A stretch of DNA of 64,000 nucleotides, taken from contig JAEWAB010000002.1 of assembly GCA_023391875.1 (NCBI GenBank), positions 281,682 to 345,681 of the forward strand. The letters are read 5' to 3'. Position 1 is the stretch's first letter. Each line of letters opens with the position of its first letter. This document shows positions 1 through 8,215 of this stretch, piece after piece. Origin of the DNA: Bacillota bacterium. GTDB lineage: Bacteria; Bacillota; Clostridia; Oscillospirales; Ruminococcaceae. Both the position numbers and the translations under genes were made by a program. The notes under the pieces were generated by a model, which made no database searches, was not told the origin of the DNA, and saw only the letters and a program-made list of their open reading frames with translations.

Positions 1-640
1 CTATGACGTAGGCAAGGCTGTCCGCGATTCCCGAGGTATGCGTCATCAATTGCCGCAGCGTGATTTTATCGTTCGGGTAATTGGGATTATCCAGATCCAC
101 CCCCAGACAAGCCGAAACGCCGGTATCGAGGCTTAACCGCCCTTCAGCGATTAGCTGCATGGCCATAATGCCCGTGATGGTTTTAGAGATGGAGGCGATG
201 CGGTATTTTGTGTTTTCACAGGCCGCAATCTGAAGGGCCTTATCGGCATAGCCGTAGGAATGCTTAAAAAACAGGTCTTGCCCCTTAAAAACCACCATAG
301 AAAGCCCGACCACATCGCACTGTTTGCAGATGGCATTCAGGCGCTCCTTTACGGCTTCGGAGGTAGCGCCATCTAAAATGATTGGCGAAGGCGCGGAGCT
401 TATCTCGGGTATCGAGCTGATAATACTTTCGTCGCCGATACTACTTTCATTACCGATACTACTTCCGCCCGATGAGCTTGCCGTATCCGGCATTCCCTCG
501 CTTGAAACCGGCACTTCCACAGTGCTGTGGGCATCGTTGTAGCTTTTGGCGGCTTGATCTTGCGCACAAGCTGTGAGGTTTACAAACATCAAAAGCGTCA
601 CTGCAAACAGCCAAAGCCTTACGGATGCGCGGGGGCTCAT
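1..640 (-). CDS. Beta-lactamase-family serine hydrolase lipoprotein, C-terminus cut by window edge
   Basis: The reading frame is open from the ATG at 640 to the left edge, so only the first 213 residues are present. It begins with a lipoprotein signal ending in NLTAC, followed by a Ser/Gly-rich linker with GSSIGNESSIGDES-like repeats. The start of a class C beta-lactamase/penicillin-binding fold follows, with the SxxK catalytic motif (SISK) in IASISKTITG and the typical LRQLMTHTSG. Members are secreted DD-peptidases, esterases or beta-lactamase-like proteins; the substrate cannot be told. A GTG at 652 is in frame and closer to an AAGGGA ribosome-binding site, so the true start may be four codons earlier. 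The later YxN and HxG motifs lie outside the window. Confidence 0.8.
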   Translation of the reverse strand, partial: MSPRASVRLWLFAVTLLMFVNLTACAQDQAAKSYNDAHSTVEVPVSSEGMPDTASSSGGSSIGNESSIGDESIISSIPEISSAPSPIILDGATSEAVKERLNAICKQCDVVGLSMVVFKGQDLFFKHSYGYADKALQIAACENTKYRIASISKTITGIMAMQLIAEGRLSLDTGVSACLGVDLDNPNYPNDKITLRQLMTHTSGIADSLAYVI

Positions 641-740
641 TCTGTCGTTCACCGTGTAGATAACTTCCCTTCGCCGATAGTACGCTGTTTCATGAAAATT
701 AATAAATCTGTAAATACTTCAATAATTTATACTACTTACT

Positions 741-769
741 ATAATGAACCATAAAAATCCATATGTCAA
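741..769 (-). promoter_or_regulatory. Promoter of the serine hydrolase gene
   Basis: On the minus strand there is a TTGACA -35 (764-769), a 17-base spacer and a CATTAT -10 (741-746), about 100 bases before the gene start. The rest of 641-920 is AT-rich and shows no gene. Confidence 0.55.
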
Positions 770-920
770 TATTTTAATTTACAAACAGAATATTACAAAT
801 TAATGTCGCATGAGGGATTCAGAATTAAATGAAATATGGGGATAAAAGTAGCTATGTATGCACAGAGCATCCATAGCCGATTCTCATTCCTTTTTGCTGC
901 CACTATGACACTGGACATAT

Positions 921-951
921 AAAAAGCCCGTCTGCAGTACAGACGGGCTTT
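921..951 (-). terminator. Rho-independent terminator of the sortase gene
   Basis: A perfect inverted repeat (AAAGCCCGTCTG / CAGACGGGCTTT) with a five-base loop is followed on the minus strand by a run of T, 20 bases after the sortase stop codon. Confidence 0.85.
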
Positions 952-971
952 GAGCTGTTATAAACAGTTGA

Positions 972-1937
972 TTAAAGACTAAATGTCTTCATGGTCCACG
1001 GCGGGTCAATTTTGCCGGTATTCTTGGTAACGGTTACGGGGTCTTTATCGGTTTCGCCTTCTCTCAGCAGGCGGGCCATTACAGCAAAGCGCTGGATGTT
1101 AAAGCCGTCACCCTGTGTGAGATTCTTGGGGTATTTTCTTTCGCAGGTATAAAGAGAGATAATGTTATCCGCTGTGGTTACCTCGGTGTTGTACTTGTAG
1201 ATCGAACGCGCCTGCGCGTCGGCTAAAAGCTTTGCGTACTGGTCGTCGTTGGGGTTGGGGGTGATATAGTTTGAGCAGAACGCATTAAAATACACAAGAC
1301 CGAATACCTTATAAACCTGAGTGGTTTCGCCGGTGCTGATATAGATATAGGGGTTGGTTTTGGCAAAGGTTTCATCGGTATAAGACATGAGCTGTGCAAA
1401 CATTACGTCATAATCCTTCTGCTTGCCGATGCGGAACGGTTCTACGATATTGGTCCAGTTGTGGCCGTAGATAATCTGGTTTCTCGAAACTTCAGCTTTA
1501 TTGAGCGAAACCTTAGCTTTCGCATCATAGTAGATGGCGCCCACTAAAGCCTTGGTACCGCCAAGGTTGGCGGCAACATCCTTATCCATCTTCTTGGGGT
1601 CTAATGCGGTCTTTTTACCATTCAGGTCAACCGATTCGTATTTAAAGTTATCCTCGGTAGACTGCAGAATGGGATAATCGATATTGGTATTGGGAATGGA
1701 CAGCCACGAAACCACTTCGGGATTTATGGTTTTGGCATCACCAATCTTTTTGGCAACCTCAGGGGCAATCGCTTCGGGCTTCGCCTCTTCTACCGAGGAT
1801 ACCTGCTGTGAAGAAGCAATCTCAGAAGAGCTTACCTCCTCAGGTGCGTCGCCGCCGCAGGCTGCAAGCGGCAGAACCATTGTCAGAATTAAAGCAAAAG
1901 CTATAGAGCGTATGGTGAACAGCTTTTTGTTGTTCAT
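972..1937 (-). CDS. Class B sortase with lipoprotein signal
   Basis: This is a sortase of the SrtB family: a cysteine transpeptidase that cuts a sorting motif and links surface proteins to peptidoglycan. The fold is shown by WLSIPNTNIDYPI near the N-terminus, the catalytic His in YGHN, the catalytic Cys in LYTCERK and a downstream Arg in RFAVMARLLR. The N-terminus carries a lipobox (LPLAAC) followed by a Ser-rich spacer, so the enzyme would be lipid-anchored, whereas sortases normally use a transmembrane segment. The ATG at 1937 is preferred over the one at 1955, because the GGAGG ribosome-binding site lies between them, 11 bases before 1937. Candidate substrates with IPETG signals are encoded at 36-39 kb. 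The gene is monocistronic, with its own promoter and terminator. Confidence 0.87.
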   Translation of the reverse strand: MNNKKLFTIRSIAFALILTMVLPLAACGGDAPEEVSSSEIASSQQVSSVEEAKPEAIAPEVAKKIGDAKTINPEVVSWLSIPNTNIDYPILQSTEDNFKYESVDLNGKKTALDPKKMDKDVAANLGGTKALVGAIYYDAKAKVSLNKAEVSRNQIIYGHNWTNIVEPFRIGKQKDYDVMFAQLMSYTDETFAKTNPYIYISTGETTQVYKVFGLVYFNAFCSNYITPNPNDDQYAKLLADAQARSIYKYNTEVTTADNIISLYTCERKYPKNLTQGDGFNIQRFAVMARLLREGETDKDPVTVTKNTGKIDPPWTMKTFSL

Positions 1938-2063
1938 GTCTTTTTTAACCTCCATAATATAGTCTGTCTTACCTATAGTGGCAACAAAACGCAGTATTTC
2001 TGCATCCTTTTTTCAAATAAAATAAGAAAATTTCCTTCCAGAAACGCCGCTATAACCAATAAT

Positions 2064-2093
2064 ATAATAACACCCACAAAAAAGCAATAACAA
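2064..2093 (-). promoter_or_regulatory. Promoter of the class B sortase gene
   Basis: Minus-strand TTGTTA (2088-2093), an 18-base spacer and TATTAT (2064-2069), with a TGT extended -10 directly upstream. It lies downstream of the hairpin at 2143-2171, so the sortase need not depend on read-through. Confidence 0.45.
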
Positions 2094-2134
2094 TTTGAGA
2101 AATTGTAAAAAATATCAAATTAATCCGGCTTCAA

Positions 2135-2238
2135 TAAAAAGAAAAAGAGCGGCCGGTTAAGGCCGCTCTTTTTCGGGGATAGAGACATACATAGCATGGG
2201 AAAAGGATGAAGTAGTAGTAATCATAATTTGTGTGACT
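2135..2238 (-). ncRNA. Candidate small RNA of about 100 nt, or attenuated leader
   Basis: On the minus strand a consensus-like promoter (TTGAAA, 17 bases, TATTAT with extended TGT; 2241-2269) is followed about 100 bases later by a strong terminator hairpin (2143-2171) with a T-rich tail. No gene of normal size lies between. A 22-codon ORF (starting MITTTSSF) fits inside, but it has no ribosome-binding site and its stop lies in the hairpin. The next gene downstream has its own promoter, which favours an independent small RNA over an attenuator. Confidence 0.45.
2143..2171 (-). terminator. Orphan intrinsic terminator
   Basis: Perfect inverted repeat (AAAGAGCGGCC / GGCCGCTCTTT, six-base loop) with T-runs on both sides, the better one on the minus strand. 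It lies between two divergently oriented genes, where no terminator would be expected. Confidence 0.75.
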
Positions 2239-2240
2239 TT

Positions 2241-2269
2241 ATAATAACACACCTTGTTATGAATTTCAA
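2241..2269 (-). promoter_or_regulatory. Promoter of the candidate small RNA
   Basis: TTGAAA (2264-2269), a 17-base spacer and TATTAT (2241-2246) with TGT just upstream of the -10, read on the minus strand. Confidence 0.5.
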
Positions 2270-2460
2270 CACTAATTTATGCAAATGTTGAAAAATTTTT
2301 ATATAACAATACATAACAGGTGCCATACCATGCTTATTGCGGGCATAAACAAGGCATGTTTTGGTGCTTAGGCATGTTCTTTCTGGTGCGCATGTCTGCA
2401 TATAATCTAGTACAAGTAACGGCGTACTGATTGCAGATATAAGGGGGATGCGAGTCTAAT

Positions 2461-3234
2461 ATGTTTATCATGTCAATGAAGGTTGAGAAAAAAAGGATAC
2501 TAATGTGGAGCATCATCGTCGTGGTGCTGATACTGATACTGATCGGCCTCTGGATGTTCCTGCGCGGCAAGAGCGGCGAAGATAAGGTAAGCGCGAAAAC
2601 CAAATTTGATGCCGCCAACAACAGCGATCGCGTGGCCTTTTTAGAGAGCTTTGGCTGGGATGTAAGCGACGAGCCAATTGAGGTATGCGAGATCATCATG
2701 CCCGAAAGCTTTGACGAGGTGTTCAAGAAATACAACGAGCTGCAGAAAATTCAGGGACTGAATCTGGAGGATTATAAGGGCAAACGCACCAAGCGCTGGA
2801 CCTACGCCGTGCTGAACTATCCATCCGACGACGAGGTGCATGCGAACGTCATCATCTATAACAATAAGATTATTGCGGGCGATATCTGCTCAACGGCGCT
2901 TGGCGGGTTTATCCACGGCTTCTCGCCGGAGGAAGCCGGTGCCTTCTCCGAAACCGGGCTGCTCACAGGCGACCTGCCAGTGGAGTTCAGCGGCATTAAA
3001 CAGGTGAGCGAGACCCCGAAGGACGACCTGACGGCTACAGGCGACGAGGGTATCGGCGGGGTCGCTCAGGATAATATCAAGGACGAGGGCGCCGACAATA
3101 CGGCACAGGTGAAGAACGAGGAGGAAGGCAAGAGCGAGGTGGTGGATGAGATAGAGCAAAAGACGCGCGAGGAGATCGAAAAGAGTCTGGAGATGCTGAT
3201 TGAGGCAGCCGACGATAAAGCGCAGGCCGAATAA
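2461..3234 (+). CDS. Membrane-anchored DUF4830 protein
   Basis: 257 residues. A transmembrane segment (about residues 12-34, rich in Ile/Val/Leu) anchors the protein, with the rest outside. Residues 60-160 match the DUF4830 pattern (FLESFGWDVSDEP, then YNELQKIQGLNLEDYKGK and NYPSDDEVHANVIIYNNKI), a family of unknown function common in clostridial genomes. The last 90 residues are highly acidic and of low complexity (Asp/Glu/Lys), probably disordered. The start follows AAGGGGG by 13 bases; ATG codons at 2470 and 2476 are alternatives. It stands alone between the candidate small RNA and a dispersed repeat. Confidence 0.7.
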   Translation: MFIMSMKVEKKRILMWSIIVVVLILILIGLWMFLRGKSGEDKVSAKTKFDAANNSDRVAFLESFGWDVSDEPIEVCEIIMPESFDEVFKKYNELQKIQGLNLEDYKGKRTKRWTYAVLNYPSDDEVHANVIIYNNKIIAGDICSTALGGFIHGFSPEEAGAFSETGLLTGDLPVEFSGIKQVSETPKDDLTATGDEGIGGVAQDNIKDEGADNTAQVKNEEEGKSEVVDEIEQKTREEIEKSLEMLIEAADDKAQAE

Positions 3235-3262
3235 CCAAAATAATTCCGTTCAAGAAACATGG

Positions 3263-3392
3263 TTTATGTGATATAATAAGCGCATTGTAGGCGAATCAAT
3301 CATAAGCAGTTGTTTTGCGCATATTATATCTTTATGTCCACCCGCCTCGCCCCTGCGGGGCAACCGGCGGAAATGGACGATTATATCATAAA
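3263..3392 (+). repeat. Dispersed two-hairpin element, copy A
   Basis: A 130-base element bounded by inverted TTTAT-x-GATATAAT-like ends. It contains hairpin 1 (arms 3271-3284 and 3316-3329, 13 of 14 paired) and a GC-rich hairpin 2 (3334-3379) whose outer arms are GTCCA and TGGAC. A second copy in inverted orientation lies at 45725-45835. The hairpin-2 core (3331-3385) is almost base-for-base identical between copies; only hairpin 1 differs. Both copies begin with an extended -10-like TGxTATAAT and point toward the downstream gene. It may be a miniature transposable element or a structured RNA leader. Confidence 0.65.
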
Positions 3393-3414
3393 CGTGCTTA
3401 CGTTTATGATATAA
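3381..3414. repeat. Perfect inverted repeat at the end of copy A
   Basis: Arms of 14 bases (3381-3394 and 3401-3414, TTATATCATAAACG and its complement) with a six-base loop. It overlaps the right end of the dispersed element and repeats its GATATAA terminal motif. The right arm also creates a TATAAT box at 3410. Confidence 0.6.
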
Positions 3415-3548
3415 TAAATAAAAAGAATCTCAAATTGCAGCAAGACATAAAGCTATCCGCAGCCTGCCGCAGGAGCGGGAGGCTGCGGACTAAATATAAA
3501 GCGTGAAAGCCCGCCTCGCAAGGCGGGGAATACGCGGGAGAAGACAGG

Positions 3549-4286
3549 ATGGAAAAACAGCGGTTGGACAAGATCGTGTCCGGGCAACTGAATATCTCGC
3601 GCACAGACGTAAAAAAGATGGTCTCTTTGGGACAAGTTGTCGTAAACGGTGTACCGGCGCGTTCACCGGCCGACAAGGCAGACCCGCAGCAGGATGAGAT
3701 TGTGGCGGGGGGTGTGGCGATAAGCTATAAAAAGCATATCTACATCATGCTCAATAAGCCCGAAGGAGTGGTGAGCGCCACGCGGGACGGCAAAAGCAAA
3801 ACGGTGCTCGATCTGGTACCGCAGTCGATGTGGCGCAAGGGGCTGTTCCCCGCCGGAAGGCTGGATAAAGACACCGTCGGCTTTGTGCTGATTACCGACG
3901 ACGGAGAGCTTGCACACCGTATGCTCGCCCCCAAAAGCCATGTGCCCAAAACCTACCATGCCGTTTTGGACGGCGGGGTAGGCGAAAACGAGATTAAGCG
4001 GCTGGAAGACGGTATCGATATAGGCGGCGGGGATATCTGCGGCAAGGCGAAGGTGCGGGTGCTGCGGGAGGGGGAAAACCCCACCGTGGAGGTCATTATT
4101 TCGGAGGGGATGTACCACCAGATCAAGCGCATGTTTGCGGCGGTCGGGCGCAGGGTTTTACACCTAAAGCGCGTAAAAATCGGCGCGCTGCCGCTGGACG
4201 AGCGCCTGCCGGAGGGCGGCTGCAAAGAAATAATCAACAAAGATGTTGAGAAACTTTTGACACGGGAATTATCAGAAAAATCTTAA
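3549..4286 (+). CDS. RsuA-family rRNA pseudouridine synthase
   Basis: 245 residues, normal for RsuA/RluB-type enzymes, which convert uridine to pseudouridine in rRNA. Residues 1-60 form an S4 RNA-binding domain (RLDKIVSGQLNISR..VKKMVSLGQVVVNG). The catalytic core shows GRLDKDTVGFVLITDDGEL, with the nucleophilic Asp in RLD, and later EGMYHQIKRMFAAVG. Thr-Val replaces the more usual Ser/Thr-Glu after RLDKD, a minor variation. The start follows GGGAG by eight bases. The target base cannot be assigned; 16S U516 is a family guess. Confidence 0.85.
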   Translation: MEKQRLDKIVSGQLNISRTDVKKMVSLGQVVVNGVPARSPADKADPQQDEIVAGGVAISYKKHIYIMLNKPEGVVSATRDGKSKTVLDLVPQSMWRKGLFPAGRLDKDTVGFVLITDDGELAHRMLAPKSHVPKTYHAVLDGGVGENEIKRLEDGIDIGGGDICGKAKVRVLREGENPTVEVIISEGMYHQIKRMFAAVGRRVLHLKRVKIGALPLDERLPEGGCKEIINKDVEKLLTRELSEKS

Positions 4287-4377
4287 AACCCTGCGTATTT
4301 TTAAAATATTAGTAAATTTTCATAAACGGTTAAAATTAAGTTTGGATATTAAGCAACTGTTCTTTCTATGCCGTTTT

Positions 4378-4386
4378 TGGTATAGT
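4378..4386 (+). promoter_or_regulatory. Extended -10 promoter of the sugar-ABC ATPase gene
   Basis: TGG-TATAGT about 67 bases before the gene start. The -35 region is poor, as expected for extended -10 promoters. Confidence 0.4.
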
Positions 4387-4452
4387 AATGGTTGTAAGGA
4401 CGAGGTATACGGTCATATACGCAGTTACAATATAGAATACAGGAGGTCCATT

Positions 4453-5577
4453 ATGGCTAGTGTAACACTTAAAGGTATTTACAAGAGATACGCAGGCGGG
4501 GTTACGGCGGTTTCCGATTTTAACCTCGACATTCAGGACAAGGAGTTCGTTATCCTTGTTGGCCCTTCAGGCTGCGGTAAATCTACGACCCTTCGTATGA
4601 TTGCCGGTCTTGAAGAGATTTCCGAAGGCGAGCTGTTCATCGGCGACAAGCTGGTAAACGACGTTGCTCCTAAGGATCGCGACATCGCGATGGTTTTCCA
4701 GAACTATGCTCTTTACCCGCACATGACTGTTTATGAGAACATGGCTTTCGGCCTTAAGCTCAGAAAAACCCCGAAGGATGAAATCAAGCGTCGTGTAGAC
4801 GAGGCTGCCCGCATCCTCGATATCGAGCACCTGCTCGACAGAAAGCCGAAGGCTCTTTCCGGCGGTCAGCGCCAGCGTGTTGCGCTCGGTCGTGCTATCG
4901 TTCGTGAGCCGAAGGTATTCCTTCTTGACGAGCCGCTCTCCAACCTCGATGCTAAGCTGCGTGCTCAGATGAGAACCGAGCTTGCGAAGCTGCACATCCG
5001 TCTCGGCACAACCTTCATCTATGTAACGCATGACCAGACCGAAGCTATGACCATGGGCGACAGAATCGTTGTTATGAAGGACGGTTTCATCCAGCAGGTT
5101 GATACCCCTCAAAACCTCTATGATAAGCCCGTTAACATGTTCGTAGCAGGCTTCATGGGTTCTCCTCAAATGAACTTCATCGATGCTACCCTCTTAAAGA
5201 AGGATGGCAAGTACACCGTAGAGTTCGGCAGTGACGAGCAGAAGTACTCTGTAGAAGTACCTGACGCGAAATCCAAGCCCGCCGATTTCGACGAGTATGT
5301 TGGCAAGAGCGTAGTGCTCGGCATCCGTCCTGAGAACATCCACGACGAAGAGATGTTCATCTCCGCCGCTAAATCCGGCATCATTGAGTGCAACGTTGAG
5401 GTTACTGAGCTCATGGGCGCAGAGACCTATCTGTACTTAAACTGCCTTGGCAACAACCTTATCGCGAGAGTTTCTCCCCGCTGCACCGCCAGAACCGGCG
5501 ACGTTATCAAGGTTGCCATGGACGTTAACAAGCTGCACCTCTTTGACAAAGAGTCTGAGACCTGCATCTTAAACTAA
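4453..5577 (+). CDS. ABC transporter ATP-binding protein, MsmX/UgpC type
   Basis: 374 residues, the usual length of multi-sugar ABC ATPases with a C-terminal TOBE regulatory domain. Walker A is GPSGCGKST, the signature LSGGQRQR, Walker B VFLLDEPLSNLDAKLR, and the switch His is in VTHDQTEAMTMGDR. Such proteins energise one or several carbohydrate importers at the cytoplasmic membrane. No permease or binding protein gene is nearby, so this is an orphan ATPase likely shared by several sugar importers, as MsmX of Bacillus is. The start ATG at 4453 follows AGGAGG with seven bases between. An upstream in-frame extension to 4342 lacks any ribosome-binding site and is rejected. Confidence 0.92.
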   Translation: MASVTLKGIYKRYAGGVTAVSDFNLDIQDKEFVILVGPSGCGKSTTLRMIAGLEEISEGELFIGDKLVNDVAPKDRDIAMVFQNYALYPHMTVYENMAFGLKLRKTPKDEIKRRVDEAARILDIEHLLDRKPKALSGGQRQRVALGRAIVREPKVFLLDEPLSNLDAKLRAQMRTELAKLHIRLGTTFIYVTHDQTEAMTMGDRIVVMKDGFIQQVDTPQNLYDKPVNMFVAGFMGSPQMNFIDATLLKKDGKYTVEFGSDEQKYSVEVPDAKSKPADFDEYVGKSVVLGIRPENIHDEEMFISAAKSGIIECNVEVTELMGAETYLYLNCLGNNLIARVSPRCTARTGDVIKVAMDVNKLHLFDKESETCILN

Positions 5578-5594
5578 TCACTGGTTAAACACAG

Positions 5595-5623
5595 GAACCG
5601 CCGATTTATCGGCGGTTCTTTTT
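5595..5623 (+). terminator. Terminator after the ABC ATPase gene
   Basis: Ten-base perfect stem (GAACCGCCGA / TCGGCGGTTC), four-base loop and five T, 17 bases after the stop codon. Confidence 0.9.
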
Positions 5624-5734
5624 GTATGCGGTTTTAACCTGCTTATCCAAACAGCCGACCGGATATTCTTCTATTTGTGAAATGGGTACATGTTTTAAGA
5701 ATACCCCACATACATATATGTAGGGGGGTTGTTT

Positions 5735-6541
5735 ATGAACTATGTTCCTATCAACAATACAAAGATCGCGGTGGAGGACATAAACCCATCAGCCAATAAA
5801 ACGGTTGTGATGCTTCACGGCTGGCCGCTCAACCATAAGATGTATGAATATCAGCTGAACATCCTGCCGCAGCTCGGCTTCCGCTGTGTGCTCATAGACC
5901 TGCGCGGCTTTGGCATGTCCGACACAACCTACGGCGGGTACGATTATAACCAGTATGCGGCCGATCTCTACGGCATTGTAAACGCGATGCGCTTAGGACG
6001 CTTTACATTGGTCGGTTTTTCGATGGGTGGCGCAATCGCCATACGATACATGGCACGGTACAACGGCTCCAAGGTAACGAAGCTTGCGTTGCTGGGGGCG
6101 GCGGCTCCCTCCTTTACCCAAAGGCCGGGTTACCCCTATGGCATGACGCGGGAGGCCATGGATATGCTGATCAATCATATTCAGGACGACCGGCCGCAGG
6201 CGGTGGCGGAGTTCGGCGAGCAGCTGTTTGCTTCCTCGGTCTCGGCAAACTTCAGCGAATGGTTTAAAGAGCTTGCGTGGAGCAACTCGGCGCTTGGCAC
6301 CATCGGCGCTGCCATCTCGCTGCGGGACGAAGACCTTCGCGCCGACCTCGCCAAGATACAGGTTCCCACCGGCATCTTCCATGGCAAGCTGGATAAGATC
6401 TGCCCCTACGTATTCGCCGAGCTTTTGTATCAGGGCATCACCAAATCCACCCTCTACCCGTTTGAGCACAGCGGCCACGCGGTGTTTTACGACGAACTGG
6501 AGAACTTCAACCGAACCTTTGTTACCTTTCTCAGCAATTAG
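5735..6541 (+). CDS. Alpha/beta hydrolase
   Basis: 268 residues, a typical size for the single-domain alpha/beta hydrolase fold. The oxyanion region is HGWPLNH, the nucleophile elbow GFSMGG (Ser), the acidic residue probably Asp in HGKLDKIC, and the catalytic His in EHSGHAVFYDE. The HGWP and GFSMGG pattern is that of the chloroperoxidase/esterase-like branch; the substrate is unknown. No signal peptide is seen, so it is cytoplasmic. The ATG at 5735 follows a GGGGGG site by seven bases, better than an in-frame TTG at 5729. It is monocistronic and convergent with ypeB. Confidence 0.85.
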   Translation: MNYVPINNTKIAVEDINPSANKTVVMLHGWPLNHKMYEYQLNILPQLGFRCVLIDLRGFGMSDTTYGGYDYNQYAADLYGIVNAMRLGRFTLVGFSMGGAIAIRYMARYNGSKVTKLALLGAAAPSFTQRPGYPYGMTREAMDMLINHIQDDRPQAVAEFGEQLFASSVSANFSEWFKELAWSNSALGTIGAAISLRDEDLRADLAKIQVPTGIFHGKLDKICPYVFAELLYQGITKSTLYPFEHSGHAVFYDELENFNRTFVTFLSN

Positions 6542-6576
6542 CAGACGGTTCATGTATATATTGAGAGTAAAATTTA

Positions 6577-6605
6577 GGCGGGCAAGGAACTCTTCCTTGC
6601 CCGCC
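6577..6605. terminator. Bidirectional terminator between the hydrolase gene and ypeB
   Basis: Thirteen-base stem (GGCGGGCAAGGAA and complement) with a three-base loop between two convergent genes. T-rich stretches flank both sides. Confidence 0.8.
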
Positions 6606-6618
6606 CTGTTTTCGCCTT

Positions 6619-7965
6619 TTACATGGTCAGTACGCCGGTTTCGGTTTCTATAAGGATTAAAATCTGTTCCTCCGCACCCGTTACGGCGTTTACATACACC
6701 AGTACGTTCTGGTCGTCGTCCAGCCCCTTGCAGCGTATCTCGTAGGTGAACACCTCGTTTAAGCCGGTGGAGGGGATTACGACCAGCCTGCTCGCCCCCG
6801 GCAGCAGGCGCTTGCTTACCACGGTCTTGGCCTGCTCCGCCGTGATGGCGGGCTTGGGCAGGTCGCGCTTATCCAGGTGGTTGGTGATATACCCGCGAGA
6901 CTCAAAGCTAACGATTTCGCCGTTATCCAGCGCCACGCCGATCTTGAGGAGATCGGGGTAGCACACCACGTCGTCCTGCACATAGGCATAGTTGAAGATA
7001 CAGATGTTGTTGGCGGTGTCGTAGTAGCTCTGTATCATATTTTCAATGCCGAGGCGTTTGAGGTATTCTCCGGCCTTAATGCCCGCCTCTTTAATGCTCA
7101 GCTTCGCATCCGCCACGGGGCGCGCGTTTACCATATAGCTGATGAGGTTGCCCTTCTTGGTCATTGAGATGTTCGAGTCGCCATAGATAAAGCAGTACGC
7201 GGGCATAGTGCCGTTCTCGTCGGTATCGTCCCTGAGGTTGGCGGGGCTGGTGGAAAGCGCCCAGGCGGCCCGCTCACGCGCTTCCTCCCGCGTTACATCC
7301 TTGGCGTCTTTAAGCAGGATCGGATCCTTCTCCAGGAGGTGGTCGGAGAACGGCCCGTCATAGATCAGGGCGGGGTAGTCCTGCAACCCGTCCTCCATAT
7401 CCTGAAAGCCGTCGGTTACCGAAGGTTCGTTCTCGTTGGCGTCACCCCCGTCCTTGACGGCAGCAAACACCCTTCCGATGTCCATGTTGCCCTTGTCGAT
7501 GTCGTCCTTCATGGTGTTGATGGTCTTCGAGAGCTGTTTTGCGTATTCACACAGCTTAAGCAGGTTTTCCTTTTCGGTATCGGTAATGTCCTGCGAGGTG
7601 GAAAGCTTGCGCGTGAGGCTGGAGGCATATTCACCGGCCTGCGAGATAAATTTATTGGTCGCGTCCAGATGAAACGCGCTCACCGGCAGTTGCGCAAGGG
7701 TGCTTTTTGCCGCGTCACAGTCGCGCAGCAGCTTGGATGAAAGCTGTGTGAGCTGCGCGGGGGTGCCCGCGTAGACGCTCTTGCTTAAGGTGGTGCTTAT
7801 TTCTCCCACGTTACCGCCCAGGTCCACCAGCGCGCGCTGGTAGGTGTATTCCAGCTGGGTTCGATAATCCCTGGCCATTGCGTATCCTCGAAGGATAAAT
7901 CCACCCATTACCAGAAATAATAGGGTGAGGAAGCTTGCTGATCTTACCTTGGCTCTTCTGCTCAT
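6619..7965 (-). CDS. ypeB: Spore germination protein YpeB
   Basis: 448 residues, matching Bacillus YpeB (about 450). YpeB sits in the spore inner membrane/cortex and is needed for localisation and stability of the cortex-lytic enzyme SleB. Seen here: an N-terminal membrane anchor (FLTLLFLVMGGFILRGYAMARDY), a helical region beginning YRTQLEYTYQRALVDLGGNVGEISTTLSK, and C-terminal PepSY-like repeats (AKLSIKEAGIKAGEYLKRLG; AEQAKTVVSKRLLPG). The ATG at 7965 is chosen over a TTG at 7974. In bacilli sleB lies directly upstream; here the upstream gene is an unrelated cysteine desulfurase, so the partner must lie elsewhere or be replaced. Confidence 0.85.
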   Translation of the reverse strand: MSRRAKVRSASFLTLLFLVMGGFILRGYAMARDYRTQLEYTYQRALVDLGGNVGEISTTLSKSVYAGTPAQLTQLSSKLLRDCDAAKSTLAQLPVSAFHLDATNKFISQAGEYASSLTRKLSTSQDITDTEKENLLKLCEYAKQLSKTINTMKDDIDKGNMDIGRVFAAVKDGGDANENEPSVTDGFQDMEDGLQDYPALIYDGPFSDHLLEKDPILLKDAKDVTREEARERAAWALSTSPANLRDDTDENGTMPAYCFIYGDSNISMTKKGNLISYMVNARPVADAKLSIKEAGIKAGEYLKRLGIENMIQSYYDTANNICIFNYAYVQDDVVCYPDLLKIGVALDNGEIVSFESRGYITNHLDKRDLPKPAITAEQAKTVVSKRLLPGASRLVVIPSTGLNEVFTYEIRCKGLDDDQNVLVYVNAVTGAEEQILILIETETGVLTM

Positions 7966-8124
7966 ATACAACAAATCCTTTCCATCGGTAGGTATTACTG
8001 ATGATTAGTAAATTTAGGAGCGGCAAAGGGCACTTTGCGTTGGCAGCATGCGATTCGCGCAGCCCGATAGCGTTAATATTTTTTCCTGCAAAGGGTTAAA
8101 TATGTGAAGACGCTATAAATATAA

Positions 8125-8153
8125 TTGTATTAACTGCGCAGATAAGGTATAAT
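8125..8153 (+). promoter_or_regulatory. Promoter of the desulfurase-thiI operon
   Basis: TTGTAT (8125-8130), 17-base spacer, TATAAT (8148-8153), about 60 bases before the first gene. Confidence 0.6.
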
Positions 8154-8215
8154 TATATGGATATTTAGTCGTAAGAACGGTCTTTCAATCGAATGCCAAA
8201 ACTTCGGAGGGCCTC

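Noticed and set aside
4342..4452. N-terminal extension of the sugar-ABC ATPase
   Set aside because: The family start MASVTLKGIYKRYAGG and AGGAGG at 4441 fix the start at 4453; the extension contains the promoter.
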